DNA from: Herbaspirillum chlorophenolicum
GTDB taxonomy: Bacteria; Pseudomonadota; Gammaproteobacteria; Burkholderiales; Burkholderiaceae_D
Assembly (NCBI RefSeq): GCF_001189955.1
Contig: NZ_LFLT01000002.1
Coordinates: 62,001 to 126,000, forward strand
Reading direction: 5' to 3'
Length of the DNA stretch: 64,000 bases
Each line of letters begins with the position of its first letter. Within the stretch, counting starts at the first letter, position 1. The notes below the pieces were generated by a model. The model was not told the origin of the DNA. It saw nothing but the letters and a program-made list of their open reading frames with translations, and did no database searches. Positions 16,323 through 25,903 of this stretch are shown here, piece after piece. Both the position numbers and the translations under genes were made by a program.

Positions 16323-17309
16323 ATGACCATTTATAGCAAAATCGTCGGTACAGGAAGTTATCTGCCTGCCAAGCGCGTGACCAACAACGAACTGGCTGCA
16401 CAACTGGCAGAGCAGGGCATTGAAACCTCGGATGAATGGATCGTTACGCGCAGCGGCATTTCCGCGCGCCACTATGCGGAACCGACCCAGCTTTCCAGCG
16501 ACCTTGCGCTGGCGGCTGCGCAGCGTGCGCTGGAAGCGGCTGGCATGCAGGCCAACGATATCGACCTGATCATCCTGGCGACGTCGACACCGGATCACCT
16601 GGGCGGTTTCCCCAGCACGGCCTGCGTGGTGCAGCACAAGCTCGGCATCACCAATGGTTCGCCGGCGATGGACGTGCAGGCAGTGTGCAGCGGCTTCGTC
16701 TACGCGATGTCGGTGGCCGACAGCTTCATCAAGTCCGGTGCGCACAAGAACGTGCTGGTGATCGGTACGGAAGTGTTTTCGCGTATTCTCGACTTCAAGG
16801 ATCGCAGCACCTGTGTGCTGTTCGGCGATGGCGCCGGCGCGGTGGTGATGAGTGCATCAAGCGAGCCGGGCGTGCTGGCATCCAAGTTGCATGCCGATGG
16901 CAGCCATGGCCACATCCTGTGTGTGCCGGGCAACGTTGGCAATGGCGCCGTGGCTGGCAGCGCTTACTTGTACATGGACGGCCCGGCAGTGTTCAAGCTG
17001 GCTGTGTCGGTGCTGGACAAGGTTGCCCGCGAGGCGCTGGCGGCTGCCAAGGTCGACGCTTCCGAGATCGACTGGCTGATTCCGCACCAGGCCAATATCC
17101 GCATCATGCAAGGTACCGCCAAGAAACTGGGGCTGCCGCTGGAGAAGATGGTAGTCACCGTCGGTGAGCATGGCAACACGTCGGCTGCTTCGATCCCGCT
17201 GGCGCTGGATCAGGCGGTGCGCGATGGCCGCGTCAAGCCTGGCCATACCGTCATGATGGAAGGCGTGGGCGGCGGTTTCACCTGGGGCGCTGTGCTCGCC
17301 CGAATGTAA
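16323..17309 (+). CDS. fabH: 3-oxoacyl-ACP synthase III (KAS III)
   Basis: It condenses acetyl-CoA with malonyl-ACP to start type II fatty-acid synthesis. The 328-residue protein carries the catalytic Cys at residue 122 in VQAVCSGF, the His in [10 protein letters not shown] and the Asn in [12 protein letters not shown], in the order expected for FabH. Length matches the family (about 317-330). It sits between plsX and fabD in the usual order. Confidence 0.97.
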   Translation: MTIYSKIVGTGSYLPAKRVTNNELAAQLAEQGIETSDEWIVTRSGISARHYAEPTQLSSDLALAAAQRALEAAGMQANDIDLIILATSTPDHLGGFPSTACVVQHKLGITNGSPAMDVQAVCSGFVYAMSVADSFIKSGAHKNVLVIGTEVFSRILDFKDRSTCVLFGDGAGAVVMSASSEPGVLASKLHADGSHGHILCVPGNVGNGAVAGSAYLYMDGPAVFKLAVSVLDKVAREALAAAKVDASEIDWLIPHQANIRIMQGTAKKLGLPLEKMVVTVGEHGNTSAASIPLALDQAVRDGRVKPGHTVMMEGVGGGFTWGAVLARM

Positions 17310-17399
17310 GGCTGGAGCGCCGCCGGGGCCGTTGCGGTATTGCGGCCTCATGGGCGGCGTTTCGTTTTCTGTTTCATCCAACCTCAATCAAATCCAAGC

Positions 17400-18332
17400 A
17401 TGACAAAATTTGCTTTTGTTTTCCCGGGCCAAGGCTCTCAGGCGATCGGGATGCTCAACGGTTTCGCCGATAATGAAGCGGTTCGCCAGACCGTGGCTGA
17501 AGCGTCCGACGCCTTGCAGTTCGATTTGGGCAAGCTGATTGCCGAAGGCCCGAAGGAAGACCTGGACCTGACTACCAATACGCAGCCGGTCATGCTGACC
17601 GCCGCCGTGGCGTTCTACCGCGCCTGGCTGGCGGCTGGCGGCCAGGCGCCGGCGCTGGTCGCCGGCCACAGCCTGGGTGAATACTCCGCATTGGTGGCGG
17701 CTGGCGTGATCCAGTTCAAGGATGCGGTGCCGCTGGTGCGCTTCCGTGCCCAGGCCATGCAAGAAGCCGTGCCGGTCGGGCAGGGCGGCATGGCAGCTAT
17801 TCTCGGCTTGTCCGACGACGATGTGCGCGCCGCGTGTGCGGAAGCGGCGCAATCGGAGGTGGTCGAGGCCGTCAATTTCAACGCGCCGGCGCAAGTCGTG
17901 ATCGCCGGCCACAAGGGCGCTGTCGAGCGGGCTTGCGAGATCGCCAAGGCCAAGGGTGCCAAGCGCGCGCTGTCGCTGCCTGTATCGGCGCCGTTCCACT
18001 CGTCGCTGCTCAGGCCTGCATCCGACCGGCTGCAGGCTTATCTGGCCAATGTGGCGTTCGTCGCGCCGCAGATTCCTGTCATCAACAACGTTGACGTGGC
18101 GATAGTTGGCGAACCTGCTGCCATCAAGGATGCGCTGGTGCGCCAGGCGGCCAGCGCGGTGCGCTGGGTCGAGACCGTCCAGAAGATGGGCGCCGACGGC
18201 ATCACCCATGTCATCGAATGCGGTCCGGGCAAGGTGCTGACCGGCCTGACCAAGCGTATCAACGGCGAACTGATCGGCGAGGCTATCGTCGACCAGGCGT
18301 CCCTGGAAAAAGTATTGGAGCTGCTCAAGTGA
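17400..18332 (+). CDS. fabD: Malonyl-CoA:ACP transacylase
   Basis: It loads malonyl groups onto ACP. The ATG at 17400 gives 310 residues beginning TKFAFVFPGQGSQAIGML. The nucleophile Ser91 lies in AGHSLGEYSALV, and the catalytic His in SAPFHSSLLRPA, both diagnostic. A frame extension upstream to 17340 lacks similarity. The stop overlaps the GTG of fabG (GTGA), implying translational coupling. Confidence 0.97.
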   Translation: MTKFAFVFPGQGSQAIGMLNGFADNEAVRQTVAEASDALQFDLGKLIAEGPKEDLDLTTNTQPVMLTAAVAFYRAWLAAGGQAPALVAGHSLGEYSALVAAGVIQFKDAVPLVRFRAQAMQEAVPVGQGGMAAILGLSDDDVRAACAEAAQSEVVEAVNFNAPAQVVIAGHKGAVERACEIAKAKGAKRALSLPVSAPFHSSLLRPASDRLQAYLANVAFVAPQIPVINNVDVAIVGEPAAIKDALVRQAASAVRWVETVQKMGADGITHVIECGPGKVLTGLTKRINGELIGEAIVDQASLEKVLELLK

Positions 18333-19084
18333 GTACACAGAATCTGCAAGGACAAGTCGCGCTGGTTACTGGCGCATCGCGCGGCATCGGCCGCGCCATC
18401 GCAGTGGAGTTGGCAAAGCAGGGCGCCAAGGTGGTGGGTACCGCCACTTCGGAGGCTGGTGCTGCCGCCATTAGCGAATATCTCAACGCCTTGCAGCCGG
18501 AGTGCGGCAAGGGGCTGGTGCTCAACGTCAACGATGCCGCAGCTTGTACCGCCATCGTCGAACAAGTGCAGAAGGAATACGGTTCGTTGTCGATCCTGAT
18601 CAATAACGCCGGTATTACGCAGGACCAGTTGGCCATGCGCATGAAAGACGAGGAGTGGGACAGCGTCATCGCTACCAACCTGACCGCCGTGGGCCGCCTG
18701 TCGCGCGCGGTGCTGCGCGGTATGATGAAGGCCAGGCACGGCCGCATCATCAGCATCACTTCGGTGGTGGGGGAGGCCGGCAATCCCGGCCAGATGAATT
18801 ACGCTGCCGCCAAGGCCGGCGTGGCAGGCATGAGCCGCGCATTGGCGCGCGAGATCGGCAGCCGCAACATCACCGTCAACTGCGTGGCACCCGGCTTTAT
18901 CGATACCGACATGACCAAGGCGCTCAACGAGCAGCAGTCCGCCGCGATCCTGCAGCAGATTCCGCTGGGCCGCCTGGGCGCCGCTGAAGAGGTGGCGGCG
19001 GCGGTGGCCTTCCTGGCTTCGGCGCAGGCGGGCTACATCACCGGCAGTACGCTGAATGTGAACGGCGGCATGTACATGGGTTAA
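18329..19084 (+). CDS. fabG: 3-oxoacyl-ACP reductase
   Basis: This is an NADPH-dependent reductase of beta-ketoacyl-ACP in chain elongation. It has 251 residues from a GTG that overlaps the fabD stop by four bases. It is a classical short-chain dehydrogenase: VTGASRGIGRAIA (cofactor site), NNAGIT, the catalytic Ser in ITSVVGEAG, YAAAKAG (Tyr and Lys), and VAPGFIDTDMT. An upstream in-frame start would run into fabD and is rejected. Confidence 0.96.
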   Translation: MSTQNLQGQVALVTGASRGIGRAIAVELAKQGAKVVGTATSEAGAAAISEYLNALQPECGKGLVLNVNDAAACTAIVEQVQKEYGSLSILINNAGITQDQLAMRMKDEEWDSVIATNLTAVGRLSRAVLRGMMKARHGRIISITSVVGEAGNPGQMNYAAAKAGVAGMSRALAREIGSRNITVNCVAPGFIDTDMTKALNEQQSAAILQQIPLGRLGAAEEVAAAVAFLASAQAGYITGSTLNVNGGMYMG

Positions 19085-19144
19085 GCATGTTCCAAGGGAT
19101 TGATTTAAATCCTTTTGGTGCATTTTGTTTGAAGTTAAGCTGGA

Positions 19145-19164
19145 CTTGGCGCAATCTTGCCAAG
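19145..19164. promoter_or_regulatory. Inverted repeat in the acpP leader
   Basis: CTTGGC and GCCAAG are perfect 6-bp arms separated by eight bases, about 100 bases before acpP and upstream of a TAAAAT sequence (about 19201). It could be an operator for a fatty-acid regulator or an RNA hairpin. There is no T run, so it is not a terminator. Confidence 0.35.
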
Positions 19165-19247
19165 AATAGTTAAAAGTAAATTTTCCCCGCGCAAACCTGC
19201 TAAAATGCGCGCACTTTTGTAACCTATCTATCCTCTGGAGGAACAAT

Positions 19248-19487
19248 ATGTCCGATATCGAACAACGCGTTAAGAAGATCGTCGCTGAGCAACTGGGCGT
19301 CGCCGAAGCCGACATCAAGAACGAATCGTCGTTCGTTGACGACCTGGGCGCTGACTCCCTCGACACCGTCGAGCTGGTCATGGCTCTGGAAGATGAGTTC
19401 GAAATGGAAATCCCTGACGAGCAGGCAGAGAAGATCACCACCGTGCAACAGGCGATCGACTACGCCAAGTCGCAAGTCAAGGCCTAA
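19248..19487 (+). CDS. acpP: Acyl carrier protein
   Basis: The 79-residue acidic protein has the phosphopantetheine site [12 protein letters not shown] with Ser37, followed by [18 protein letters not shown]. It carries growing acyl chains for all Fab enzymes and is activated by AcpS, which is encoded at 32835 in this window. CTGGAGGAAC gives a strong ribosome site, fitting its high expression. It lies in the standard place between fabG and fabF. Confidence 0.98.
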   Translation: MSDIEQRVKKIVAEQLGVAEADIKNESSFVDDLGADSLDTVELVMALEDEFEMEIPDEQAEKITTVQQAIDYAKSQVKA

Positions 19488-19521
19488 CAAGGGCTTTGGA
19501 CCAAGTTTGTAGGAGAATTGC

Positions 19522-20763
19522 TTGAGCCGCACTCGTGAACGTCGTGTAGTCATTACCGGCCTGGGGTGCATTTCACCTGTCGGCAACAATATCGCCGATA
19601 CGTGGAGTGCCATCAAGGAAGGCAAGTCCGGCATCGCCACCATCACCAAGTTTGACGCTTCGCCATTCACCACGCACTTTGCTGGTGAAGTGAAGGGCTT
19701 CAATATCGAGGATTACATCCCCGCCAAGGAAGCGCGTCACATGGATACCTTCATCCACTACGGGATGGCAGCCGGTATCCAGGCCATTGAAAATAGTGGT
19801 TTGACGGTAACGGACGAGAATGCCGAGCGTATCGGCGTCATGATCGGTTCCGGTATCGGTGGCCTGCCCCTGATCGAAGAAACTCATGCGGAGCTGACCA
19901 ACCGCGGCCCGCGTCGCATCAGCCCGTTCTTCATCCCGGCCTCGATCATCAATATGATCTCCGGCAACCTGTCGATCAAGTACGGCATGAAGGGCCCCAA
20001 CCTGGCCATCGTGACGGCTTGCACCACCGGTTTGCATTGCATCGGCGCATCTGCGCGCATGATCATGTACGGCGATGCCGACGTGATGATCGCCGGCGGC
20101 GCCGAGTCCAGCGTTTCGCCGCTGGGTATCGGCGGGTTCGCCTCGGCGCGCGCGCTGTCGACCCGCAACGACGATCCCGCCACCGCGTCCCGTCCGTGGG
20201 ACAAGGATCGTGACGGGTTCGTGCTGGGCGAAGGCGCCGGCGTGATGGTGCTTGAAGAATATGAGCACGCCAAGGCTCGCGGCGCGACGATCTATGCGGA
20301 GCTGCTGGGCTTCGGCATGAGCGGCGATGCCTACCATATGACCGCGCCGAACCTGGATGGTCCGCGCCGCTGCGTGCTCAATGCATTGCGCGACGCCGGC
20401 GTCAATCCGGATGAAGTGCAGTACCTGAATGCGCACGGTACCTCGACCCCGCTGGGCGACAAGAACGAAACCGAGGCGATCAAGGCCGCTTTCGGCGATC
20501 ACGCTTACAAGATGGTAGTCAATTCGACCAAGTCGATGACCGGCCACCTGTTGGGCGGAGCCGGTGGCCTGGAAACGGTGTTGACGGTCCTGGCCGTGCA
20601 TCACCAGATCTCCCCGCCGACGATGAACATCATCAATCAGGATCCGGAATGCGATCTCGATTATTGTGCGAATCAGGCGCGTGATCTGAAAATCGATATT
20701 GCCGTGAAGAACTCTTTCGGCTTCGGTGGCACCAACGGTACACTGGTCATCGGCAAGATGTAA
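19522..20763 (+). CDS. fabF: 3-oxoacyl-ACP synthase II (KAS II)
   Basis: It elongates acyl-ACP by condensation with malonyl-ACP. The 413 residues begin at a TTG with TAGGAGA upstream; no ATG or GTG fits the N-terminus [20 protein letters not shown]. The active site has the Cys at about residue 167 in [11 protein letters not shown], the first His in [12 protein letters not shown] and the second in [14 protein letters not shown]. The end has [10 protein letters not shown]. This is the last gene of the fab cluster. Confidence 0.97.
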   Translation: MSRTRERRVVITGLGCISPVGNNIADTWSAIKEGKSGIATITKFDASPFTTHFAGEVKGFNIEDYIPAKEARHMDTFIHYGMAAGIQAIENSGLTVTDENAERIGVMIGSGIGGLPLIEETHAELTNRGPRRISPFFIPASIINMISGNLSIKYGMKGPNLAIVTACTTGLHCIGASARMIMYGDADVMIAGGAESSVSPLGIGGFASARALSTRNDDPATASRPWDKDRDGFVLGEGAGVMVLEEYEHAKARGATIYAELLGFGMSGDAYHMTAPNLDGPRRCVLNALRDAGVNPDEVQYLNAHGTSTPLGDKNETEAIKAAFGDHAYKMVVNSTKSMTGHLLGGAGGLETVLTVLAVHHQISPPTMNIINQDPECDLDYCANQARDLKIDIAVKNSFGFGGTNGTLVIGKM

Positions 20764-20772
20764 AATGCGGTA

Positions 20773-20804
20773 CCCGGCTTTCAGGTGAAAGCCGGGTTTG
20801 TCAT
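20773..20804 (+). terminator. Hairpin terminator after fabF
   Basis: CCCGGCTTTC and GAAAGCCGGG form a perfect 10-bp stem with a 4-base loop, followed by a broken T tract. Confidence 0.7.
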
Positions 20805-20818
20805 TTTGATGGCGTCTT

Positions 20819-21325
20819 ATGTCGACGATAGCGGTTTCTGCGGATATCAAACCTTCCCGTCTGCTTTTGCTGGTCATGACCTTCGCCTGCTTGTGCGTGG
20901 TTTTGGTCGGCGTTGCGGTGTGCCTGTTGCTGTCGGGGCAACTTTCATGGCTGCTGCGTGGTATCTTGGCGGCAGCCAGCCTCATTGCTGCGGCCATTGC
21001 GCTGTTTCTCGTCTTGCGCGGACGCAAGACCATCTGGTTGCATATCTCCGCCACGGGCCAGATTCGTGTCGTGGAACATCTCATCAACAGCAGTAGTGCC
21101 CGGGCCAAGCCCCAGGTAATGAAGGCCGGCCTGGCCCAGCTGTTGGCTGGGACTACTGTTTGGCCTGGCATGCTGTTTTTGCGCCTGCGTCTTGAGAATG
21201 GCAAGACCCGCACCATCCCAATCCTTTCGGATTCTGTCTCCGAAGATACATTCAGGGCGCTTTCCGTGGCATGCCGCTGGTTGGTCAGCCACAATATGGC
21301 CAAAACCCAGATGCTGGAAAAATAG
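20819..21325 (+). CDS. Small membrane protein, YgfX/CptA-like
   Basis: The 168-residue protein has two adjacent TM helices (about residues 14-36 and 43-65) and then a cytoplasmic basic domain (GRKTIWLHISATGQIRVVE, LRLRLENGKTRTIPILSDSV). This layout matches the YgfX/CptA family. In betaproteobacteria a gene of this type often stands between fabF and rpoE, as here. Function in this group is not known. The toxin label attached to the enterobacterial member should not be carried over. Confidence in the exact family is moderate. Confidence 0.6.
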   Translation: MSTIAVSADIKPSRLLLLVMTFACLCVVLVGVAVCLLLSGQLSWLLRGILAAASLIAAAIALFLVLRGRKTIWLHISATGQIRVVEHLINSSSARAKPQVMKAGLAQLLAGTTVWPGMLFLRLRLENGKTRTIPILSDSVSEDTFRALSVACRWLVSHNMAKTQMLEK

Positions 21326-21418
21326 GTCGATAGAGCTTGAAAATTGCCAAATCGGAACCATCTGGTTGAGGGCAATAGCCATAGAAAAACAAGGCGATAA
21401 AAGAACAAGGAATCCGGT

Positions 21419-22021
21419 TTGACGACAGAACGCGAAATAGACCAGCTGCTTGTTGAACGCGTCCAGCGTGGCGACAAGAAGGCGTTCGAGCTATTGGTAG
21501 TCAAGTATCAACGTAAGCTGATGCGTCTGGTGTCGCGGCTCGTGCGCGACCAGGCGGAAGCCGAGGATGTGGTGCAGGAAGCTTTTATCAAGGCTTACCG
21601 CGCGCTGCCGCAATTTCGCGGCGATTCGGCTTTTTATACTTGGCTTTATCGCATCGGCATTAATACCGCAAAAAATTATCTCGTTACTTTGGGAAGGCGA
21701 GCTCCAACTTCTACGGAAGCAGACGCTGAAGAAGCTGAAACTTTTGACGATGGAGACCACCTAAGGGACATCAACACTCCTGAGTCGATGTTGGCCACCA
21801 AGCAGATTGCTCAGACGGTCAACGTGGCGATGGAGGCATTGCCGGAAGAATTACGTACTGCCATCACGTTGCGCGAGATCGAGGGGTTGAGCTACGACGA
21901 GATTGCAGATGCGATGAATTGTCCAATCGGTACCGTGCGCAGCCGCATTTTCCGTGCACGGGAAGCCATCGCCGAGAAGTTGCGTCCGTTGCTGGATACG
22001 GCAGCGGACAAGCGCTGGTGA
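21419..22021 (+). CDS. rpoE: RNA polymerase sigma factor, sigma-E/AlgU type
   Basis: This extracytoplasmic-function sigma factor directs the envelope-stress regulon. The 200 residues start at a TTG and include region 2 (YQRKLMRLVSRLVRDQAEAEDVVQEAF with FRGDSAFYTWLYRI) and region 4 (LPEELRTAITLREIEGLSYDEIA with GTVRSRIFRAREAI). Similarity to E. coli RpoE and Pseudomonas AlgU is clear in these motifs. It is followed by rseA, rseB and a DegP-type protease, the standard module that restrains and executes the response. Confidence 0.96.
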   Translation: MTTEREIDQLLVERVQRGDKKAFELLVVKYQRKLMRLVSRLVRDQAEAEDVVQEAFIKAYRALPQFRGDSAFYTWLYRIGINTAKNYLVTLGRRAPTSTEADAEEAETFDDGDHLRDINTPESMLATKQIAQTVNVAMEALPEELRTAITLREIEGLSYDEIADAMNCPIGTVRSRIFRAREAIAEKLRPLLDTAADKRW

Positions 22022-22099
22022 CGCCGCTGGTAATGTTGTTGATAAGAAACAAAATAATAAAGCGGGTATGGAACTAAGATTTTTGCCGGGTGACTGCTT

Positions 22100-22780
22100 A
22101 TGGATGCCAAAGTAACAACCAGAGAACAGATCTCTACGCTTGCCGATGGTGAGCTGAGTTCTGAAGAGATGACTATTGCCCTTGCCGCTTTGCGTTCGTC
22201 GCAAGATGGCCGTGAAGCCTGGGAGGTCTACCACCAGATTGGAGATGTCCTGCGCTCCGAGGAAATGGACATCTCATTGAGTGCCGGCTTTTCGGCCAAA
22301 ATGAGCGCTTTGCTGGATGCAGAGCCTGCGATCGTGGCGCCCCAAGCGTCTGCGGACGCATCGAGCGAGGCTGCGGTGGTGGTGCCCTCTGCCGCCAACG
22401 GCGATCACCAGGCGGTGCGCCCGCGTGGCCGGAGCCGCTTTTTCCTGCCGGGCGCCGCTGCGGCTGCAGCTGTCGTGGCTGCCGTATTCGTGGCGATGCC
22501 GCAGCAGGCTGTCGTGACTGCGGATTCGGGGACTTCCCCGGTACAGGTCGCTTCAGCGCCAGTCGTCGTGCCGTCGGCGATTTCCAATGTGTCGGCTAAC
22601 GGCGCTGCGGGGGACGGTTCGCAAAACGTCACTCAACTGAGCACGTTGGCGCAGCAAGGGGAAGTCAAACGCGATCCGCGCATCGACGATTACCTGTTTG
22701 CCCATCAGCGCTTCTCGCCGTCATACAGCTCGGCGCAATACGCGCGTTCTACCGCTTTCTCTGTTAACGCAGATAAATAA
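22100..22780 (+). CDS. rseA: Anti-sigma-E factor RseA
   Basis: This single-pass inner-membrane protein binds and silences RpoE until cleaved under stress. The 226 residues have a cytoplasmic N-terminus with REQISTLADGELSSEEM, AWEVYHQIGDVLRS and AGFSAKMSALLDAEP, which match the RseA N-domain. A TM helix follows at about 115-132 (Ala/Val-rich, PGAAAAAAVVAAVFVAM). The periplasmic part is Ser/Val-rich with a DPRIDDYLFAHQRFSPS segment. It lies between rpoE and rseB as expected. Confidence 0.92.
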   Translation: MDAKVTTREQISTLADGELSSEEMTIALAALRSSQDGREAWEVYHQIGDVLRSEEMDISLSAGFSAKMSALLDAEPAIVAPQASADASSEAAVVVPSAANGDHQAVRPRGRSRFFLPGAAAAAAVVAAVFVAMPQQAVVTADSGTSPVQVASAPVVVPSAISNVSANGAAGDGSQNVTQLSTLAQQGEVKRDPRIDDYLFAHQRFSPSYSSAQYARSTAFSVNADK

Positions 22781-22781
22781 T

Positions 22782-23822
22782 ATGTGGCAAAAAGGGCATT
22801 TGCTCAGGCTACTTCCATTCCTCTCCACTTTATTCGTACTGTCCGCCCAAGCGGTGGATGGTACGCCACCACCGGCTACGAGGCAGGCTCTATCTGCTTC
22901 TGCTGCCGCGGCTCAAGCCCAGCTGAAGAAGATTCAGTCTGCGGCACAGCGTCTCAGCTATTCGGGTACTTTCGTTTATCAGCAAGCCAACCAGATGCGC
23001 ACCTCGCGCATCACGCACATCCTGGCCGGCAAGAACGAACTGGAAAAGCTCGAAGTATTGGACGGCAAGCCGCGTGAATATCTCCGCAATAACGATGATG
23101 TCGCCTGTTATATTCCTGACGCCAAGACGGTATTGATCGAGAAGCGCGTTACGCGCGATGTTTTCCCCGCCATTTTGGGCGCCGATCCGGAGGATCTGGT
23201 GAACCATTACAATCTGAGCATGGGTGGAGATGAGCGGGTGGCCGGCAGGGATTGCCAGGCGATTGTGCTGGAACCCAAGGACAAGCTGCGTTATGGTTAC
23301 CGATTCTGGGCCGACAAGAATTCCGGCCTGTTGCTGCGGGCGCAGACGCTGGACAGCAAGGGGGAAATCGTCGAGCAGATTGCTTTCACCCAGATTGAAA
23401 TCGGCCCGATCGACCGCGCCCGGATACGTCCCAGCTATACCGATACGCGTGGCTGGCGCATCGAGAAGGCAGCGATGAGTTCGGTTGATCTGTCCGGTTG
23501 GAGCGTCACGCCGCCACCGGGGTTTCGCAAGGTCCAGGAAGTACGCAGGCTGATTTCCGATACGGCAGACGCCGGAGCATCGTCGGCCCAGAATCGGCCG
23601 GCCGAGCGTGAAGTGTCGCAGATCGTGTTTTCCGATGGACTGGCAGCCATTTCGGTGTTCATTGAAGCCGGTGGCCAGAATCATAATGAAGGTGCAATCC
23701 AGCAAGGGGCGCTGAATATCGTCGGCCGGCGCCAAGGAGATTACTGGCTGACTGTGGTGGGGGAAGTGCCTGCTGCCGCGATCCGCCAGGTGGCTAATTC
23801 GATCGAGCTAAAAACCAAATAA
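22782..23822 (+). CDS. rseB: Sigma-E regulatory protein RseB/MucB
   Basis: This periplasmic protein binds RseA and shields it from proteolysis, and it senses mislocalised lipoproteins or LPS. The ATG at 22782, one base after the rseA stop, gives 346 residues with a signal peptide (LLPFLSTLFVLSAQA). The mature protein shows the family pattern: AQRLSYSGTFVYQQANQMRTSRITH, PREYLRNNDDVACYIPD and GYRFWADKNSGLLLRAQTLD. An ORF start inside rseA at 22698 is rejected because it removes the signal peptide. Confidence 0.93.
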   Translation: MWQKGHLLRLLPFLSTLFVLSAQAVDGTPPPATRQALSASAAAAQAQLKKIQSAAQRLSYSGTFVYQQANQMRTSRITHILAGKNELEKLEVLDGKPREYLRNNDDVACYIPDAKTVLIEKRVTRDVFPAILGADPEDLVNHYNLSMGGDERVAGRDCQAIVLEPKDKLRYGYRFWADKNSGLLLRAQTLDSKGEIVEQIAFTQIEIGPIDRARIRPSYTDTRGWRIEKAAMSSVDLSGWSVTPPPGFRKVQEVRRLISDTADAGASSAQNRPAEREVSQIVFSDGLAAISVFIEAGGQNHNEGAIQQGALNIVGRRQGDYWLTVVGEVPAAAIRQVANSIELKTK

Positions 23823-23836
23823 AAGAGAACGTTGCA

Positions 23837-25318
23837 ATGACTTCACTGAAGAAAACTATCGTCGCTTGCTCACTGCTGGCAGCATCCGTTTTTGTGGCCG
23901 TTCCCGCAGCGTCTGCGGCACCGGCCGTGGTGGCGCCCAGCGTGGCGGGGTTGCCCGATTTTGCCGATATTGTCGACCGTACCGGCCCAGGCGTCGTCAA
24001 CATTCGCACCACTGAACGTGTGCGTAATGGCGGCCAGGTGCAAGGGGGCATCGACGATCCTGAAATGCAGGAATTTTTCCGCCGTTTCTTTGGCATTCCC
24101 ATTCCGCGCCAGCAGCAGCCGGGTACCCCCCGCGGCAATGGAAAGCAAGGCGGCCAAAGCCAGCAGGAAGAGGTGCCGCGTGGCGTAGGATCCGGTTTCA
24201 TCATTTCGGCGGACGGTTTTATCCTGACCAACGCCCACGTGGTGGATGGCGCCAGCGATGTCTATGTGACGCTGACCGATAAGCGTGAATTCAAGGCCAA
24301 GATCGTTGGCGCCGATACCCGCACCGACGTTGCCGTGCTGAAGATCGACGGCAGCAACCTGCCGCGCCTGGCCATGGGTGACTCGGACAAGATCCGGGCC
24401 GGCGAATGGGTATTGGCCATCGGTTCGCCGTTCGGCCTGGAGAACACCGTGACTGCCGGCATCGTTTCGGCCAAGGCACGCGACACCGGCGATTATCTGC
24501 CGCTGATCCAGACCGACGTGGCGGTCAATCCCGGCAATTCAGGCGGTCCGCTGATCAACCTCAAGGGCGAGGTGATCGGTATCAATTCGCAGATCTACAG
24601 CCGTTCGGGCGGCTTCATGGGCATCTCGTTCGCGGTACCCATTGATGAAGCGCTGCGTGTGGCCGACCAATTGAAAGCCAGCGGCCGCGTGACGCGCGGA
24701 CGCATCGGTGTGCAGATTGGCGAAGTTACCAAGGATGTGGCCGAGTCGCTGGGCCTGGCGCGTGCACAAGGTGCGCTGGTGCAGCGCGTCGAGCCGGATG
24801 GCCCGGCGGCGAAAGCCGGCCTGGAGGCTGGCGACATCATCCTGAAGTACAACGGTGCTCCAATCGAACGCCCGAGCGATCTGCCGCGCATGGTTGGCGC
24901 CACCAAGCCGGGCGCCAAGGCGACTGTGAATATCTGGCGCAAGGGCAGTGCGCGCGACGTCAGCGTGGCCGTGGTGGAGCTGGAGGCCGACAAGCCCAAG
25001 CAGGCCGAGGAAAAGAAGGCCAAGCCGGACAATACGCCCAACGCGCTGGGCCTGATCGTCAGCGATCTTTCCGACGCGCAGAAGAAGGAGCTCAAGGCGG
25101 ATAACGGCGTGCTGGTTGAGGCCGCGAGCGGAGCTGCTGCGGCGGCGGGTATTCGTCCCGGCGATGTCGTGCAACGCCTCAACGATGTCGATATCAGGGA
25201 TGCCAAGCAATTCAACCAGTTGGTGGCCAAGCTGGATGCCAAGAAGCGTGCGGCGGTATTGATCCGCCGTGGAGATTCTTCGCAATTCGTGCCGTTGCGT
25301 CCTAACGGCGGCAACTGA
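23837..25318 (+). CDS. degP: Periplasmic serine protease/chaperone, DegP/MucD type
   Basis: It degrades or refolds damaged envelope proteins. The 493 residues have a signal peptide (ACSLLAASVFVAVPAASA) and a trypsin-like domain with the triad His134 (TNAHVV), Asp164 (RTDVAVLKI) and Ser235 (NPGNSGGPL). Two PDZ domains follow (about 295-385 and 405-490). A Gln/Gly-rich linker (residues 93-115) corresponds to the flexible LA loop of HtrA proteins. Last in the rpoE-rseA-rseB set, it corresponds to mucD of Pseudomonas. Confidence 0.94.
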   Translation: MTSLKKTIVACSLLAASVFVAVPAASAAPAVVAPSVAGLPDFADIVDRTGPGVVNIRTTERVRNGGQVQGGIDDPEMQEFFRRFFGIPIPRQQQPGTPRGNGKQGGQSQQEEVPRGVGSGFIISADGFILTNAHVVDGASDVYVTLTDKREFKAKIVGADTRTDVAVLKIDGSNLPRLAMGDSDKIRAGEWVLAIGSPFGLENTVTAGIVSAKARDTGDYLPLIQTDVAVNPGNSGGPLINLKGEVIGINSQIYSRSGGFMGISFAVPIDEALRVADQLKASGRVTRGRIGVQIGEVTKDVAESLGLARAQGALVQRVEPDGPAAKAGLEAGDIILKYNGAPIERPSDLPRMVGATKPGAKATVNIWRKGSARDVSVAVVELEADKPKQAEEKKAKPDNTPNALGLIVSDLSDAQKKELKADNGVLVEAASGAAAAAGIRPGDVVQRLNDVDIRDAKQFNQLVAKLDAKKRAAVLIRRGDSSQFVPLRPNGGN

Positions 25319-25349
25319 GGCCGATAAAAACGCGCCGTCTCGGTGCGAG

Positions 25350-25381
25350 AGGCTGCAAACCGTGGTCTGCAGCCTTTTTTA
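25350..25381 (+). terminator. Intrinsic terminator after degP
   Basis: AGGCTGCA and TGCAGCCT are perfect 8-bp arms with a 10-base loop and a run of T residues, closing the sigma-E module. Confidence 0.85.
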
Positions 25382-25410
25382 TTGTCTGAGCCGGGTGGGC
25401 AAGAGGTGAG

Positions 25411-25698
25411 ATGGCCGATACGCTTCGTTTCGTGATTTACTCCCGCAGTTATTGCCATCTATGCGATGACTTGCGGCAAGCCTTGCTGACCAGGCTGGAT
25501 GGACGGGCGGCTGATATCGAGATGGTGGATGTCGATGCGGATCCTGCCTTGGTGGAACGCTATGACGAACTGGTGCCGGTGCTGATGGCGCAGCAGCGTG
25601 ATGGCGAATGGTTGCAACTCTGCCATTATTTTCTGGACGAATCTGGTCTTCAGGTCTTTATCGATGGTGTCGACGGCCAGGGCACCGGCGCGCGATAG
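25411..25698 (+). CDS. Glutaredoxin-family protein
   Basis: The 95-residue protein has the thioredoxin-fold start RFVIYSRSYCHLCDDL with a CxxC active site (CHLC) and a VDVDADPALVERYDELVPVL segment carrying the cis-Pro (VPVL). It belongs to the DUF836/glutaredoxin-like group often encoded beside lepA or lepB in betaproteobacteria. It is likely a cytoplasmic thiol-disulfide oxidoreductase with unknown partner. It starts 92 bases after degP, behind a terminator. Confidence 0.85.
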   Translation: MADTLRFVIYSRSYCHLCDDLRQALLTRLDGRAADIEMVDVDADPALVERYDELVPVLMAQQRDGEWLQLCHYFLDESGLQVFIDGVDGQGTGAR

Positions 25699-25841
25699 GA
25701 TATTTTGCCGAATTCCTCCGAGGAAATTTTTTCTTCCCGGAAGATCGTATGCATGCGTGACAGGAATGGTCTGGACTACAGGAAAGACGCGATTCTCCCT
25801 CTGAAATCCGGTAAAATGCCGGGTCGAACAAGCTGTTGCAA

Positions 25842-25890
25842 AGGCGCTCGGCTGGGACTGCTCCCGCTACAGAGCGCCTTTTTTTATCGT
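25842..25890 (+). terminator. Hairpin with T-tract in the lepA leader
   Basis: AGGCGCTC and GAGCGCCT are perfect 8-bp arms around a loop of about 20 bases, followed by seven T residues. It ends only about 15-20 bases before the lepA start codon. It may be an ordinary terminator of the glutaredoxin transcript or an attenuator in the lepA leader. Confidence 0.75.
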
Positions 25891-25903
25891 TACCCGTCTG
25901 TTA

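Noticed and set aside
15341-16330. 329-codon minus-strand frame opposite plsX
   Set aside because: Shadow of plsX, caused by high GC at third codon positions.
19573-21504. 643-codon minus-strand frame opposite fabF and the YgfX-like gene
   Set aside because: Shadow of well-identified genes; no recognisable domain.
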